Assembly: GCA_036454645.1 (NCBI GenBank)
Contig: JAZHSQ010000005.1
Span: 11,172-75,171, forward strand
Direction of reading: 5' to 3'
Length of the DNA stretch: 64,000 nucleotides
Source of the DNA: Olsenella_K sp036454645
Lineage (GTDB): Bacteria > Actinomycetota > Coriobacteriia > Coriobacteriales > Atopobiaceae
Position 1 is the stretch's first letter. The number at the start of each line of letters is the position of its first letter. Under the pieces are notes generated by a model. It was given only the letters and a program-made list of their open reading frames with translations, was not told the DNA's origin and ran no database searches. The position numbers and the translations under genes are program-made. Positions 50,128 through 58,377 of this stretch are shown piece after piece.

Positions 50128-50694
50128 TTACTCCAGGACGGTGACCTGGTCGAGGGTCAGCTCCACGGGGGTCTCGCGGCCGAAGATCATGAGCATGACC
50201 TTGACCTTGCCGGCCTCCAGGTTGACCTCGCTGACCTGGCCGTCGAAGTCCGCCAGCGGGCCGGAGACGACCTTGATGGCCTGGCCGACCTCGAGGTTGG
50301 TCGAGGTGCGCTTGGGCGTGTCCTGCTGCTTGGGGCCGGCGTTGCCGGAGCGGCGCATGATCTTGTCGTACTCGGAGCGGCGCAGCGGCATCGGCGTGCC
50401 GTCGATGCCGACGAAGCCGGTGACGCCGGGCGTGTTGCGCACGACGGCCCAGGTGTTGTCGTCCACCTTGCGGTGGTCGGCCTCGATGTGGACGAGGACG
50501 TAGCCCGGGAAGACCTTGGACTCCTTGGTGGTGCGCTCGCCACCGTCCTTGATCTCCGTGACCTCCTCCATCGGGATCTGGATGTTGTCGATCTTGTCCT
50601 CGAGGTTGTAGGTCTCGATCCGGTGCTCGAGATCGGTCTTAACCTTGTTCTCGTAGCCGGAATAGGTGTGAAGGACGAACCAACGCTTAGGCAT
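50128..50694 (-). CDS. nusG: Transcription antitermination/pausing factor NusG
   Basis: Binds the RNA polymerase clamp and couples transcription to ribosomes and Rho. RWFVLHTYSGYENKV opens the NGN domain, FPGYVLVHIE follows, and the KOW domain is VGQAIKVVSGPLADFDGQV. Length is 188 residues from ATG 50694. It lies 2 nt after secE. Confidence 0.98.
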   Translation of the reverse strand: MPKRWFVLHTYSGYENKVKTDLEHRIETYNLEDKIDNIQIPMEEVTEIKDGGERTTKESKVFPGYVLVHIEADHRKVDDNTWAVVRNTPGVTGFVGIDGTPMPLRRSEYDKIMRRSGNAGPKQQDTPKRTSTNLEVGQAIKVVSGPLADFDGQVSEVNLEAGKVKVMLMIFGRETPVELTLDQVTVLE

Positions 50695-50696
50695 TT

Positions 50697-51077
50697 CTAC
50701 CCCCTCAAGCTCGTGAACGCGACGAGCCCCGCCACGAAGCCCGTGTCGACGAGCCACACGCAGACGCCGAAGACGACGAGCATGGCGATGACGGCGAGCG
50801 AGTAGTTGCGCAGCTCGGTGCGGGAGGGCCAGACGACCTGGTGCATCTCGACGCGCACGTCCTTGAAGTAGCTGGACACGCGGGAGAAGACGCCCCTCTT
50901 CTTTTTCTTCTCCGCACCCTTGCGGGAAGGTGCCGAACTCTTGCTGGCCTTCTTCACGTCTGCGCCCTTTTCCGGGGCGGCGGCGACGCCGGACGCCTCA
51001 TGGAGGGCCTCCAGCTCGGCGCGCTCCTGCTGCCGCGCCTTGCGGGCCGCCCTCTTGTTGCGTTCTTTCTTGGCCAT
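50697..51077 (-). CDS. secE: Protein translocase subunit SecE
   Basis: Clamp subunit of SecYEG. The conserved part SYFKDVRVEMHQVVWPSRTEL is followed by one transmembrane helix (about 98-118). The first 60 residues are a charged Lys/Arg/Ala-rich extension, longer than in short Gram-positive SecE. Length is 126. It lies between tRNA-Trp and nusG, its usual place. Confidence 0.97.
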   Translation of the reverse strand: MAKKERNKRAARKARQQERAELEALHEASGVAAAPEKGADVKKASKSSAPSRKGAEKKKKRGVFSRVSSYFKDVRVEMHQVVWPSRTELRNYSLAVIAMLVVFGVCVWLVDTGFVAGLVAFTSLRG

Positions 51078-51147
51078 CCGTGCACCTCCTAAAACCTGTA
51101 TTCATAGAAACCGGCTAACCCCGAAGGGAAAGCCGGTGGTCAAAAGC

Positions 51148-51223
51148 TGGCACGCCAGGAAGGATTCGAACCCTCAACAAACGGTTTTGGAGACCGCCGC
51201 TCTACCATTGGAGCTACTGGCGT
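51148..51223 (-). tRNA. tRNA-Trp (anticodon CCA)
   Basis: A full cloverleaf of 73 nt plus an encoded CCA. The acceptor stem ACGCCAG/CTGGCGT, anticodon loop CTCCAAA and T-arm GGTTCGAATCC are visible on the minus strand. It lies between rpmG (14 nt away) and secE. Confidence 0.96.
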
Positions 51224-51237
51224 AGGTGGAAACTAGT

Positions 51238-51387
51238 TTAGCGCGTTTCCTTGTGCACGGTGTGCTTCTGGCACCACGGGCAATACTTCTTCATCTCAAG
51301 ACGCTCGGGGTTGTTGGCCTTGTTCTTGGTGATGGTGTAATTGCGACGCTTGCACTCGGTGCATGCGAGAGTAACCATTGTACGCAT
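51238..51387 (-). CDS. rpmG: 50S ribosomal protein L33, zinc form
   Basis: A 49-residue zinc-ribbon ribosomal protein, shorter than the usual ORF cut-off. It begins MRTMVTLACTECKRRNYT, and the second pair of cysteines is in CPWCQKHTVHKETR. Both CxxC pairs are intact. ATG 51387 has AGGAGG 4 nt upstream; ATG 51378 is possible. Order rpmG-(tRNA-Trp)-secE-nusG is standard. Confidence 0.96.
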   Translation of the reverse strand: MRTMVTLACTECKRRNYTITKNKANNPERLEMKKYCPWCQKHTVHKETR

Positions 51388-51444
51388 GAGTCCTCCTGTA
51401 TGGCAACCGCGAGCAAGACCACCTCGCCCGTGGCACGGGTAAAG

Positions 51445-51474
51445 AACTTACCATTCTGGCGTGGGGCCTGTCAA
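51445..51474 (-). promoter_or_regulatory. Promoter of the rpmG-secE-nusG-rplKA unit
   Basis: Consensus TTGACA (complement of 51469-51474) and TAAGTT (complement of 51445-51450) with an 18-nt spacer, about 50 nt before the rpmG ATG. Confidence 0.75.
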
Positions 51475-51562
51475 ACCCCAACGGCATCAAACTCGGCGCG
51501 CCTACAAAACGTTCAAATATGAGTCGGCGCGCGGTCTGCGCCCGTGGCGTCAGGCGCCCATG

Positions 51563-51594
51563 AAAAAGGCCCGGCACCTCACGGTACCGGGCCT
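51563..51594 (-). terminator. Terminator after tuf
   Basis: A 12-bp stem AGGCCCGGTACC/GGTGCCGGGCCT (one G-U pair) with a 4-nt loop and T5, 20 nt after the tuf stop. Confidence 0.92.
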
Positions 51595-51614
51595 CGCAGC
51601 TCTAATGGCTCAGG

Positions 51615-52820
51615 CTACTCGACGATCGTGGAGACACGGCCATCGCCGACGGTGTGGCCGCCCTCGCGGATTGCGAAGCGCAGGCCCTCCTCCATGGCGA
51701 TCGGGTGAATCAGGTCGCAGGAGATGGTGACGTGGTCACCCGGCATGGCCATCTCGACCTTGTTGCCGTCCTTGTCGGTCAGCTCGTAGATGTCACCAGT
51801 GACGTCCGTGGTGCGGAAGTAGAACTGGGGACGATAGCCAGAGAAGAACGGGGTGTGACGGCCACCCTCCTCCTTGGTGAGGACGTAAATCTCACCGGTG
51901 AACTTGTGGTGAGGCGTAACGGAGCCGGGCTTGCAGATGACCTGGCCGCGCTCGATGTCCTCGCGACGAATGCCGCGGAGCAGGATGCCGACGTTGTCGC
52001 CAGCCTCGCAGAAGTCGAGCGTCTTGCGGAACATCTCGATGCCGGTGGCGGTGGACTTCTGGGTGTCCTTGATGCCGACGATCTCGACCGGGTCGTTGAG
52101 GTTCAGGACGCCGCGCTCGACACGGCCGGTCGCGACGGTACCACGGCCGGAGATGGTCATGACGTCCTCGATGGCCATCAGGAACGGCTTCTCGTCGTCA
52201 CGGGCGGGCGTCGGGATGTAGGAGTCGACGGTGTGCATGAGCTCGATGATGGAGTCGACCCACTTCTGCTCGCCGTTGAGGGCGCCGAGGGCGGAGCCAC
52301 GGATGATCGGCATGTTGTCGCCATCGTAGCCGTACTCGGTGAGAAGGTCGCGGGTCTCCATTTCGACAAGGTCGATGAGCTCCTCGTCGTCGACCATGTC
52401 GCACTTGTTCAGGAAGACGACGATGTACTTGACGCCGACCTGACGGGCGAGAAGGATGTGCTCGCGGGTCTGGGCCATCGGGCCGTCGGTGGCGGCGATG
52501 ACGAGGATGGCGCCATCCATCTGAGCAGCGCCGGAGATCATGTTCTTGATGTAGTCGGCGTGGCCGGGGCAGTCGACGTGGGCGTAGTGGCGCTCCCAGG
52601 TCTCATACTCCTCGTGAGCGACGGAGATGGTGATGCCGCGCTGACGCTCCTCGGGAGCCTTGTCGATGTCCTCGAAGGGGACGAACGTCGCCTTGCAGCC
52701 CTCGGTCTCAGAGAGAACCTTGGTGATAGCGGCGGTAAGGGTGGTCTTACCGTGGTCAACGTGACCAATCGTTCCGATGTTTACGTGAGGCTTCGAACGA
52801 TCAAACTTCTCCTTGGCCAT
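51615..52820 (-). CDS. tuf: Elongation factor Tu
   Basis: Delivers aminoacyl-tRNA to the ribosome. G-motifs GHVDHGKTT, RGITIS, DCPGHADY and NKCD are present; domain II has TGRVERG and domain III ends GGHTVGDGRVSTIVE. Length is 401 residues. It is downstream of three tRNA genes in the same orientation and probably transcribed with them. Confidence 0.98.
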   Translation of the reverse strand: MAKEKFDRSKPHVNIGTIGHVDHGKTTLTAAITKVLSETEGCKATFVPFEDIDKAPEERQRGITISVAHEEYETWERHYAHVDCPGHADYIKNMISGAAQMDGAILVIAATDGPMAQTREHILLARQVGVKYIVVFLNKCDMVDDEELIDLVEMETRDLLTEYGYDGDNMPIIRGSALGALNGEQKWVDSIIELMHTVDSYIPTPARDDEKPFLMAIEDVMTISGRGTVATGRVERGVLNLNDPVEIVGIKDTQKSTATGIEMFRKTLDFCEAGDNVGILLRGIRREDIERGQVICKPGSVTPHHKFTGEIYVLTKEEGGRHTPFFSGYRPQFYFRTTDVTGDIYELTDKDGNKVEMAMPGDHVTISCDLIHPIAMEEGLRFAIREGGHTVGDGRVSTIVE

Positions 52821-52907
52821 GCGCCGTCCTCCTTACATGAAACGGCCACCACGGCCGCTTCAATTACCTACCTGCTATATATCTTCGGTATCTCTACCGG
52901 AAGAATC

Positions 52908-52984
52908 TGGTACCGGTGACTGGATTCGAACCAGTGACATCGCGGGTATGAGCCGCGTGCTCTAACCAGCTGAGCTACACCGGC
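52908..52984 (-). tRNA. tRNA-Met (anticodon CAU)
   Basis: 74 nt plus encoded CCA. The 5' end GCCGGTGTAGCTCAG and loop CTCATAC are seen on the minus strand. Position 1-72 is a G-U pair rather than the unpaired C-A of initiators, so this is an elongator (or Ile2-type) tRNA; elongator Met is preferred. Confidence 0.92.
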
Positions 52985-53003
52985 AGGTGTGTCTGCTTGA
53001 AAA

Positions 53004-53079
53004 TGGAGCCCGCGACCGGATTCGAACCGGTGACCTCTTCGTTACCAACGAAGTGCTCTACCGACTGAGCTACACGGGC
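53004..53079 (-). tRNA. tRNA-Thr (anticodon GGU)
   Basis: 73 nt plus encoded CCA. Acceptor GCCCGTG/CGCGGGC, anticodon loop TTGGTAA, T-arm GGTTCGAATCC. It lies between tRNA-Met and tRNA-Tyr in the tuf unit. Confidence 0.95.
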
Positions 53080-53085
53080 ATGGAA

Positions 53086-53169
53086 TGGTGGGGATGCTTG
53101 GACTCGAACCAAGGAACCCAGAGGGAGCGGATTTACAGTCCGCCGCAGTTGCCGCTGTGCCACATCCCC
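53086..53169 (-). tRNA. tRNA-Tyr (anticodon GUA)
   Basis: 81 nt plus encoded CCA. Acceptor GGGGATG/CATCCCC, anticodon loop CTGTAAA and a longer variable arm typical of bacterial tRNA-Tyr. First gene of the tRNA-tuf unit. Confidence 0.95.
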
Positions 53170-53229
53170 ATATTCCGTTTTCAAGCACTCGCTCGTTCCG
53201 CCGTGGGGCGTCCCTTGCAAGCGGATGGT

Positions 53230-53258
53230 ATCTTACGCCCTACCAAAAACCTTGTCAA
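53230..53258 (-). promoter_or_regulatory. Promoter of the tRNA-tuf unit
   Basis: TTGACA (complement of 53253-53258) and TAAGAT (complement of 53230-53235) with a 17-nt spacer, about 54 nt before tRNA-Tyr. One of the best promoter matches in the window. The remaining 53259-53420 holds nothing further that I recognise. Confidence 0.88.
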
Positions 53259-53420
53259 CTGGGAGTTCCCGAAAGTTCGCGAGGCCAGCGCGGGCCCCCA
53301 CCAATCCTGCACAACTTAGCGCGGACGACCCCTGCCACCTGCGGCTTCCTCACCGCCCACCCCGCCTCGGAGGACGGTCGGCGCCGAGGCGCAGGCGCCT
53401 CAGGGCCGCGCCTACGAGAA

Positions 53421-53444
53421 AGGCCACGGGCTGACCCGTGGCCT
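53421..53444 (-). terminator. Terminator after tRNA-Thr(UGU)
   Basis: A perfect 10-bp stem AGGCCACGGG/CCCGTGGCCT with a 4-nt loop, followed by TTCTCG on the minus strand, 12 nt beyond the tRNA 3' end. Confidence 0.75.
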
Positions 53445-53456
53445 CGCATGCGCCGG

Positions 53457-53529
53457 AGCTGGTGGCCGGGCTCGAACCGGCGACGACTAGTTTACAAGAC
53501 TAGGGCTCTGCCAACTGAGCTACACCAGC
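53457..53529 (-). tRNA. tRNA-Thr (anticodon UGU), CCA not encoded
   Basis: 73 nt: acceptor GCTGGTG/CACCAGC, loop CTTGTAA, T-arm GGTTCGAGCCC. The sequence after the discriminator is CCG, so the 3' CCA must be added by the CCA-adding enzyme, unlike the other four tRNAs here. It has its own promoter and terminator. Confidence 0.94.
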
Positions 53530-53538
53530 GCAGGCACC

Positions 53539-53568
53539 ATCTTAGCGCCTTGGCGCCCCTACCGCCAA
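53539..53568 (-). promoter_or_regulatory. Promoter of tRNA-Thr(UGU)
   Basis: TTGGCG (complement of 53563-53568), 18-nt spacer, TAAGAT (complement of 53539-53544). The predicted start (~53532) is only about 3 nt before the mature tRNA 5' end. Confidence 0.7.
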
Positions 53569-53599
53569 CCCCGTGGCCCCTCGCGCCCCGCGCGAACCC

Positions 53600-54178
53600 C
53601 TACGAGCGGCCGAGCAGGCGGTTGAGCTTCTCGCGCGTCTCGGGGTCGAGGCGGTCCTCCACCGTGAGGCGGTGGTGACTTCGCTCCTCGCGCTCGCGCT
53701 CGACCTCGCGCGCGATCTCGTTCACGTCGTGGACGAGCACGTCGCTCGAGACGCGGGTCACGGGGACCCCGCCCACGGTCGCGCGGATCGTGTTGTCCGA
53801 GGTGATGACCGTGACCTCCCTGGGCTGGCGGCGCGCGGTGGTGACCAGGCGCTCGATGACGCTGTCGGCGCTCTCGCCCGTCTCGGAGAAGACCACGCTC
53901 ACGCCGGCCTTGGGCAGGTTGGGCCTGTCCGGGGAGACGTTTCCCGCCGCGTCGAAGACCACGACCGCCTCGTAGCGCCCTTGCGCGTAGGCGGCCACGT
54001 CGGAGATTAGCCTCTCGCGCGCGGCCTCGAAGGGGTCGGTGGGGTTCGACTCGTCCATGAGCGAGGTGTAGCGCTCGCCCTTGAAGATGACGTTGTAGCC
54101 GTCGACCACGAGGAGCTCCCGCTTGCCCGAGAGCTTGAGGGGACCCTTGGGGGCGGCGCCGTTCGAGCCCCTAGACAT
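53600..54178 (-). CDS. YacP-like NYN domain ribonuclease
   Basis: A PIN-like (NYN) nuclease of 192 residues; the Bacillus member Rae1/YacP cleaves mRNA in the ribosomal A site. Visible acidic motifs are LLVVDGYNVIF (residue ~24), AVVVFDAAGN, SADSVIERLV and VITSDNTIR. The start overlaps rlmB by 8 nt, and cysS-rlmB-yacP is the standard Gram-positive order. The precise cleavage role here is inferred from the family. Confidence 0.9.
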   Translation of the reverse strand: MSRGSNGAAPKGPLKLSGKRELLVVDGYNVIFKGERYTSLMDESNPTDPFEAARERLISDVAAYAQGRYEAVVVFDAAGNVSPDRPNLPKAGVSVVFSETGESADSVIERLVTTARRQPREVTVITSDNTIRATVGGVPVTRVSSDVLVHDVNEIAREVEREREERSHHRLTVEDRLDPETREKLNRLLGRS

Positions 54179-55226
54179 CTCCCGCCGCGCCCTCCCGCGG
54201 GCTGCCGGCCTGCTGGTCGCCGGGCTGCTCGGCGGCCAGCTCCTCGCGGCGCAGCCACTCGTAGCACATGACGGTCGCGGCCTGCGCGACGTTGAGGGAC
54301 TCCACGCGCCCGCGCTGGGGCAGGCGGCAGGTGAAGTCGCACGCCTTGAGCACCAGCTGCGAGACGCCCTCGCCCTCCGAGCCCATGACCAGGCAGAACC
54401 TGCCGCAGACGGGGGCGTGCCAGACGTCGTCGCGCGCGTGCTCGCTCGCGGCGCCCACCCAGAAGCCGGCGTCCTTGAGCTCCGCTATGGCGCGGGCGAG
54501 GTTGGGGACGCGGGCGATCGGCACGTGCAGCACGGCCCCGGCCGAGGTCTTGTACGCGGCGGTGCCGACGCGGGCCGCGCGGGCGTTGGCGACCACGACG
54601 CCGGCCGCGCCCACGACCTCCGCGGAGCGCACGATCGCGCCGAAGTTGCCCTCGTCGGTCACGTGGTCGAGAAGGACCACGAGGGCGTCGCCCTCGCCCG
54701 CCGACCGGATGACGTCGGAGAGGCTGGCGTAGGAGAAGGACTCGGTCTCCAGCATGATGCCCTGGTGGGCGCCGTGCGAGCTGAGCCTGTCGAGCCTGGC
54801 GCGAGGGACCTCCTCGACGCGCACGCCCGCCGCCCCGAGGGCGCCGACGAGGCGCTCGAGCGTGGCGTCCTGCTCGCCGCGGGCCTCCGCCACGAGGGCG
54901 CGGCGGATGGGCACGCCTACCTCGAGGGCCTCGGCGCAGGCGCGCCTGCCCTCGATGAGGTCGCTCTCACGCCTGCGGTCGGGCCGGCGCTGCCCCTTGG
55001 GACCGGAGCCCGCGCGTCCGGAGCCGCTGCCGCCGCGCCCGGCGTCGCGCCCGGAGCCGCGGGGCGCGCCGCCCCGGGCGTCCTGGCGCCTGCCCGCGCC
55101 GCCGCGGCCGGCGCCCTTGCGGGCGCTGTCCCGCCCGTCGGCGCCCTGCCTGCCGGGCCCGCCCTGCGGGCGCTGCCCCCTGCCGCCGCGGCCGGCCCCC
55201 GAGGGACCCCTCCTGCCAGCTGCCAT
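54171..55226 (-). CDS. rlmB: 23S rRNA/tRNA 2'-O-methyltransferase, RlmB/TrmH family, with RGG-rich N-terminus
   Basis: SPOUT-family SAM-dependent ribose methyltransferase, probably of 23S rRNA G2251. The three SPOUT motifs are visible: LDHVTDEGNFGAIVRSAE, VMGSEGEGVS and LNVAQAATVMCYEW. The substrate-binding domain starts near residue 90 (LIEGRRACAEAL). The first 87 residues are almost only Gly, Arg, Ala, Ser, Pro and Gln with many RGG/RG repeats, far beyond the usual ~250-residue size. ATG 55226 lies 10 nt after cysS. Confidence 0.92.
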   Translation of the reverse strand: MAAGRRGPSGAGRGGRGQRPQGGPGRQGADGRDSARKGAGRGGAGRRQDARGGAPRGSGRDAGRGGSGSGRAGSGPKGQRRPDRRRESDLIEGRRACAEALEVGVPIRRALVAEARGEQDATLERLVGALGAAGVRVEEVPRARLDRLSSHGAHQGIMLETESFSYASLSDVIRSAGEGDALVVLLDHVTDEGNFGAIVRSAEVVGAAGVVVANARAARVGTAAYKTSAGAVLHVPIARVPNLARAIAELKDAGFWVGAASEHARDDVWHAPVCGRFCLVMGSEGEGVSQLVLKACDFTCRLPQRGRVESLNVAQAATVMCYEWLRREELAAEQPGDQQAGSPREGAAGDV

Positions 55227-55236
55227 CTCTCCTCCC

Positions 55237-56709
55237 CTACGCCCTGCGCAGGCGCGCGCCCGAGGCGGTGTCCTCGAGCACGAGGCCGAGCGCGGTGATG
55301 CCGTCGCGGATGGCGTCCGCCGTCGCCCAGTCCTTGGCCTTGCGCGCGGCCTGGCGGGCGTCGAGCAGGGCCTGGGCGGCGTCCTCGGGCGAGTCGCCCT
55401 CGTAGGCGGCGCGCTCGCGGGCGAGGTCGACGAGGCCGGCGGGCAGCCCCTCGTCCTGCGCCTGGACGAGCTGGATGCCGAGGACGTCGGTGAGCTCGCA
55501 GACGGTGTCGGCGGCGCGCAACGAGAGGGCGCGCGAGACGCGCTCGGCGGCGTCGGCGAGGTAGCGGTTGGAGGCCGTGACGAGCTCGAAGATCGCGGCG
55601 AGCGCGCCGGGGGCGTTGAAGTCGTCGTCCATCTGGCGGCAGAACTCGGCGCGCGCGGCGTCGATGGCCTTGGCGAGCGCGTGGTCCTCCTCGCCCAGCT
55701 CGCACGCGCACGCGCCGTTCTCCGCGGCCCAGCGCAGGTTCTTGACGCAGGTGCGCAGGCGCTCGAGCGTGCCCACGGCGCCGTCGAGCTGGTCGGTCTG
55801 GAAGTCGAGCGCGGAGCGATAGTGGGTCTGGAGCATCAGCAGGCGCACGGCGTCTGCCGGGTAGGCGTCGAGGACCTCCTTGAGCGTGAGGAAGTTGCCG
55901 AGGGACTTGGACATCTTCTCGCCGTTGACGCGCAGCATCCCCGTGTGCATCCAGAGGTTGGCGAGAGGCGCGTGCCAGGCGCACATGGCCTGGGCGGTCT
56001 CGTTCTCGTGGTGGGGGAAGATGAGGTCCTGGCCGCCGCCGTGGATGTCGATCGGCGTGCCGAGGTAGCGGTGGATCATGGCGCAGCACTCGGTGTGCCA
56101 GCCGGGGCGGCCGTCGCCCCAAGGGCTCGGCCAGCTGGGCTCGCCCGGCTTGGCGGCCTTCCAGAGGGCGAAGTCGAAGGGGTCGCGCTTCTCCTCGTTG
56201 ACCTCGACGCGCTCGCCGGCGCGCAGCTGGTCGAGGTCGCGGCCGGAGAGCACGCCGTAGCGGGAGTCGGAGCGCACGGAGAAGTACACGTCGCCGTTGG
56301 ACGCCACATAGGCGTTGCCCCGCTCGATCAGGAGGGAGATCATCTCCTGCATGGCCTCGACCTCGCGCGTGGCGCGCGGGCGGATGTCGGGGTCGAGGAT
56401 GCCGAAGCGGTGCATCTGCTCGATGAAGGCGGCCGAGAACTCGCTGGCGACCTCCTCGGCGCTCCTGCCCTCCTCGTTGGCGCGGTTGATGATCTTGTCG
56501 TCCACGTCGGTGAGGTTCTGCGCGAAGGTCACCTGGTAGCCCTTGTAGATGAGGTAGCGGCGGATCACGTCGAAGGAGAGAAAGGTGCGGGCGTTGCCGA
56601 TGTGGATCTGGTCGTAGACCGTGGGCCCGCACACGTACATGCGGATCTTGCCCTCCTCGATGGGCTTGAGCTCCTCCTTGCGGTGGGTCTGGCTGTTGTA
56701 GACGAGCAT
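55237..56709 (-). CDS. cysS: Cysteinyl-tRNA synthetase
   Basis: Class I synthetase charging tRNA-Cys. MYVCGPTVYDQIHIGNART carries the first zinc Cys and the HIGN signature; further zinc ligands are in HTECCAM and HHENE; KMSKS is at EKMSKSLGNF. ATG 56709 has AAGGAGAC upstream; length is 490 residues. Order ispD-ispF-cysS-rlmB-yacP is conserved in Gram-positives. The ~140-nt leader shows no T-box consensus. Confidence 0.98.
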   Translation of the reverse strand: MLVYNSQTHRKEELKPIEEGKIRMYVCGPTVYDQIHIGNARTFLSFDVIRRYLIYKGYQVTFAQNLTDVDDKIINRANEEGRSAEEVASEFSAAFIEQMHRFGILDPDIRPRATREVEAMQEMISLLIERGNAYVASNGDVYFSVRSDSRYGVLSGRDLDQLRAGERVEVNEEKRDPFDFALWKAAKPGEPSWPSPWGDGRPGWHTECCAMIHRYLGTPIDIHGGGQDLIFPHHENETAQAMCAWHAPLANLWMHTGMLRVNGEKMSKSLGNFLTLKEVLDAYPADAVRLLMLQTHYRSALDFQTDQLDGAVGTLERLRTCVKNLRWAAENGACACELGEEDHALAKAIDAARAEFCRQMDDDFNAPGALAAIFELVTASNRYLADAAERVSRALSLRAADTVCELTDVLGIQLVQAQDEGLPAGLVDLARERAAYEGDSPEDAAQALLDARQAARKAKDWATADAIRDGITALGLVLEDTASGARLRRA

Positions 56710-56854
56710 GCTGTCTCCTTGTGGCCGACGCCTGGCGCGGCCGTCGATACTTGCCGCCCACCACGCGGCGGGCCTTGACCTTCCGGGGCCGGACCGCCGG
56801 CCGCGCGAGGGGCCGGGCCGGCCGCAGCCGAGAACTGCGACCCCGTCACTCGCC

Positions 56855-56860
56855 ATTGTA
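56855..56860 (-). promoter_or_regulatory. Candidate -10 for cysS
   Basis: TACAAT on the minus strand, about 146 nt before cysS, with only GC-rich sequence at -35. The rest of the ispF-cysS gap contains GC stems without a recognised function. Confidence 0.4.
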
Positions 56861-56890
56861 GCCCCTCGCGGGGCGGCGCGGGCGCCGCCG

Positions 56891-57445
56891 CTAGCGGACG
56901 CGCGCCAGCAGGGCGACGGCCCAGGCCTCGATGCCCTCCTCGCGGCCCACGAAGCCGAGCCGCTCCGTCGTCGTGGCCTTGACGCCCACGCAGGAGACGT
57001 CCACGCCGAGGGCGCGGGCGAGGTTGGCGCGCATGGCGTCGCGGTGGGGCGCGAGCTTGGGGACCTGCGCGGCCACGGTGCAGTCGCAGTCCACGACCTC
57101 GAAGCCCTCCCGGCGCACGCGCCCGGCGACGCGGGAGAGCAGCACCAGGGAGTCCGCCCCCTCATAGGCCGGGTCGGTGTCGGGGAAGAGCTGGCCTATG
57201 TCGCCCAGGCGGGCGGCGCCGAGAAGGGCGTCGGCCAGCGCGTGGGCGAGGACGTCGGCGTCGCTGTGGCCCACGAGCCCCCGCTCGCACGGCACGTCGA
57301 CCCCGCCGAGGACGCAGCGGCGACCCTCGCCGAAGGCGTGCACGTCGTAGCCGTGCCCGATCCGGAGCGTGCCCGCGACGCTCGCCGTGGTCGCGCCGGT
57401 CGCGGCGGTCGCCGCGCCCGGCGCGGAGCCTGCCTTCCCTGCCAT
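56891..57445 (-). CDS. ispF: 2-C-methyl-D-erythritol 2,4-cyclodiphosphate synthase
   Basis: MEP-pathway enzyme forming the cyclic diphosphate on the way to isopentenyl diphosphate. GHGYDVHAF provides the zinc Asp/His, and GHSDADVLAHALADALLGAA plus GDIGQLFPDTDP are diagnostic. About 25 Ala/Thr-rich residues precede the domain (184 residues in all). Its ATG shares one base with the ispD stop. Confidence 0.96.
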   Translation of the reverse strand: MAGKAGSAPGAATAATGATTASVAGTLRIGHGYDVHAFGEGRRCVLGGVDVPCERGLVGHSDADVLAHALADALLGAARLGDIGQLFPDTDPAYEGADSLVLLSRVAGRVRREGFEVVDCDCTVAAQVPKLAPHRDAMRANLARALGVDVSCVGVKATTTERLGFVGREEGIEAWAVALLARVR

Positions 57446-58377
57446 CAGATTCTCCCTCCGAGCGCCCCCGCGGGGCCGTCCCCCTCCTGGGGGCCCTCCG
57501 TGAGCCCGCAGCCCTCCTCGTCGATGCGCCTCGCGAGCAGGGCCCGCGCGACGACGAGGTCCTCGGGCACCGTGACCTTGAGGTTGGCTCGCGATCCCTC
57601 GACGCAGCGCACCTTGCCTCCCCTGCGCTCGATCAGGGAGGCGTCGTCGGTGCCCACGTAGTCGTCCCAGACGCTCGCGCGGTGGGCGGCGAGCAGCTTC
57701 CTGGTCCTGAAGGCCTGCGGGGTCTGCGCGTTCCAGTAGTAGGCGCGGTCCGGCGTGCCCACGATGAGGCCGTCCTCGACGAGCTTCAGCGTGTCGGTCG
57801 CGCGCACCGCGGCGATGGCGCCCGCGAGCTCGGGGTCCGAGCGCAGGGCGCCGACCACGGCCTCCACGGTCTCGGGGCGCACGAGCGGGCGCGCGCCGTC
57901 GTGGACCGCGACCAGGGGGAAGCCGGGGGGCATGGCGAGGAGCGCGCTGAAGACGGAGTCCTGGCGGGTCGCCCCCGCCTGGGCCAGCGTCACGTCGCAG
58001 CGGAGCGTCAGCGGCGAGAGGACGTCGAGCATGTCGTCGAGGCGACCGGGCGGGTAGACCACGACGAGGTGGCCCACCGAGGCAACGCGGTCGAAGGCCA
58101 TGATCGACCAGCTCACGAGCGGCAGGCCGCACAGGTCCACGAACTGCTTGCCCCTCGGGTCTCCGAAGCGCTCGCCGGAGCCGCCGGCGACGATGACGGC
58201 GCAGGTGTCGGCCCCGCCGGCGGCGCCGCCGGGCCCGAGCGGCTCGACCGCGGGCTCGGGCGTGGCCAGGCAGGCCTCGGCGCAGGCGGAGGCGCAGGCG
58301 CCCCCGCGGGAGGCGGCGGCGCCGCGCAGCCGCGCCACCTCGCGCGCGACCCCGTCGGTCGGGGCTACGCGTATCAT
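57445..58377 (-). CDS. ispD: 2-C-methyl-D-erythritol 4-phosphate cytidylyltransferase with N-terminal extension
   Basis: Third step of the MEP pathway: CTP plus MEP gives CDP-ME. The nucleotide-binding VIVAGGSGERFG, KQFVDLCGLPLVSWS and VAVHDGARPLV are clear. The domain starts near residue 58; the preceding residues are Ala-rich with regularly spaced cysteines (ACASACAEAC) and have no known function. ATG 58377 overlaps the disA stop (ATGA), with GGGGGA upstream; a GTG five codons earlier is possible. Confidence 0.94.
   Translation of the reverse strand: MIRVAPTDGVAREVARLRGAAASRGGACASACAEACLATPEPAVEPLGPGGAAGGADTCAVIVAGGSGERFGDPRGKQFVDLCGLPLVSWSIMAFDRVASVGHLVVVYPPGRLDDMLDVLSPLTLRCDVTLAQAGATRQDSVFSALLAMPPGFPLVAVHDGARPLVRPETVEAVVGALRSDPELAGAIAAVRATDTLKLVEDGLIVGTPDRAYYWNAQTPQAFRTRKLLAAHRASVWDDYVGTDDASLIERRGGKVRCVEGSRANLKVTVPEDLVVARALLARRIDEEGCGLTEGPQEGDGPAGALGGRI

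Noticed and set aside
56710..56890. T-box riboswitch upstream of cysS
   Set aside because: No AGGGTGG-ACCGCG T-box sequence or terminator/antiterminator pair is visible; only GC stems.
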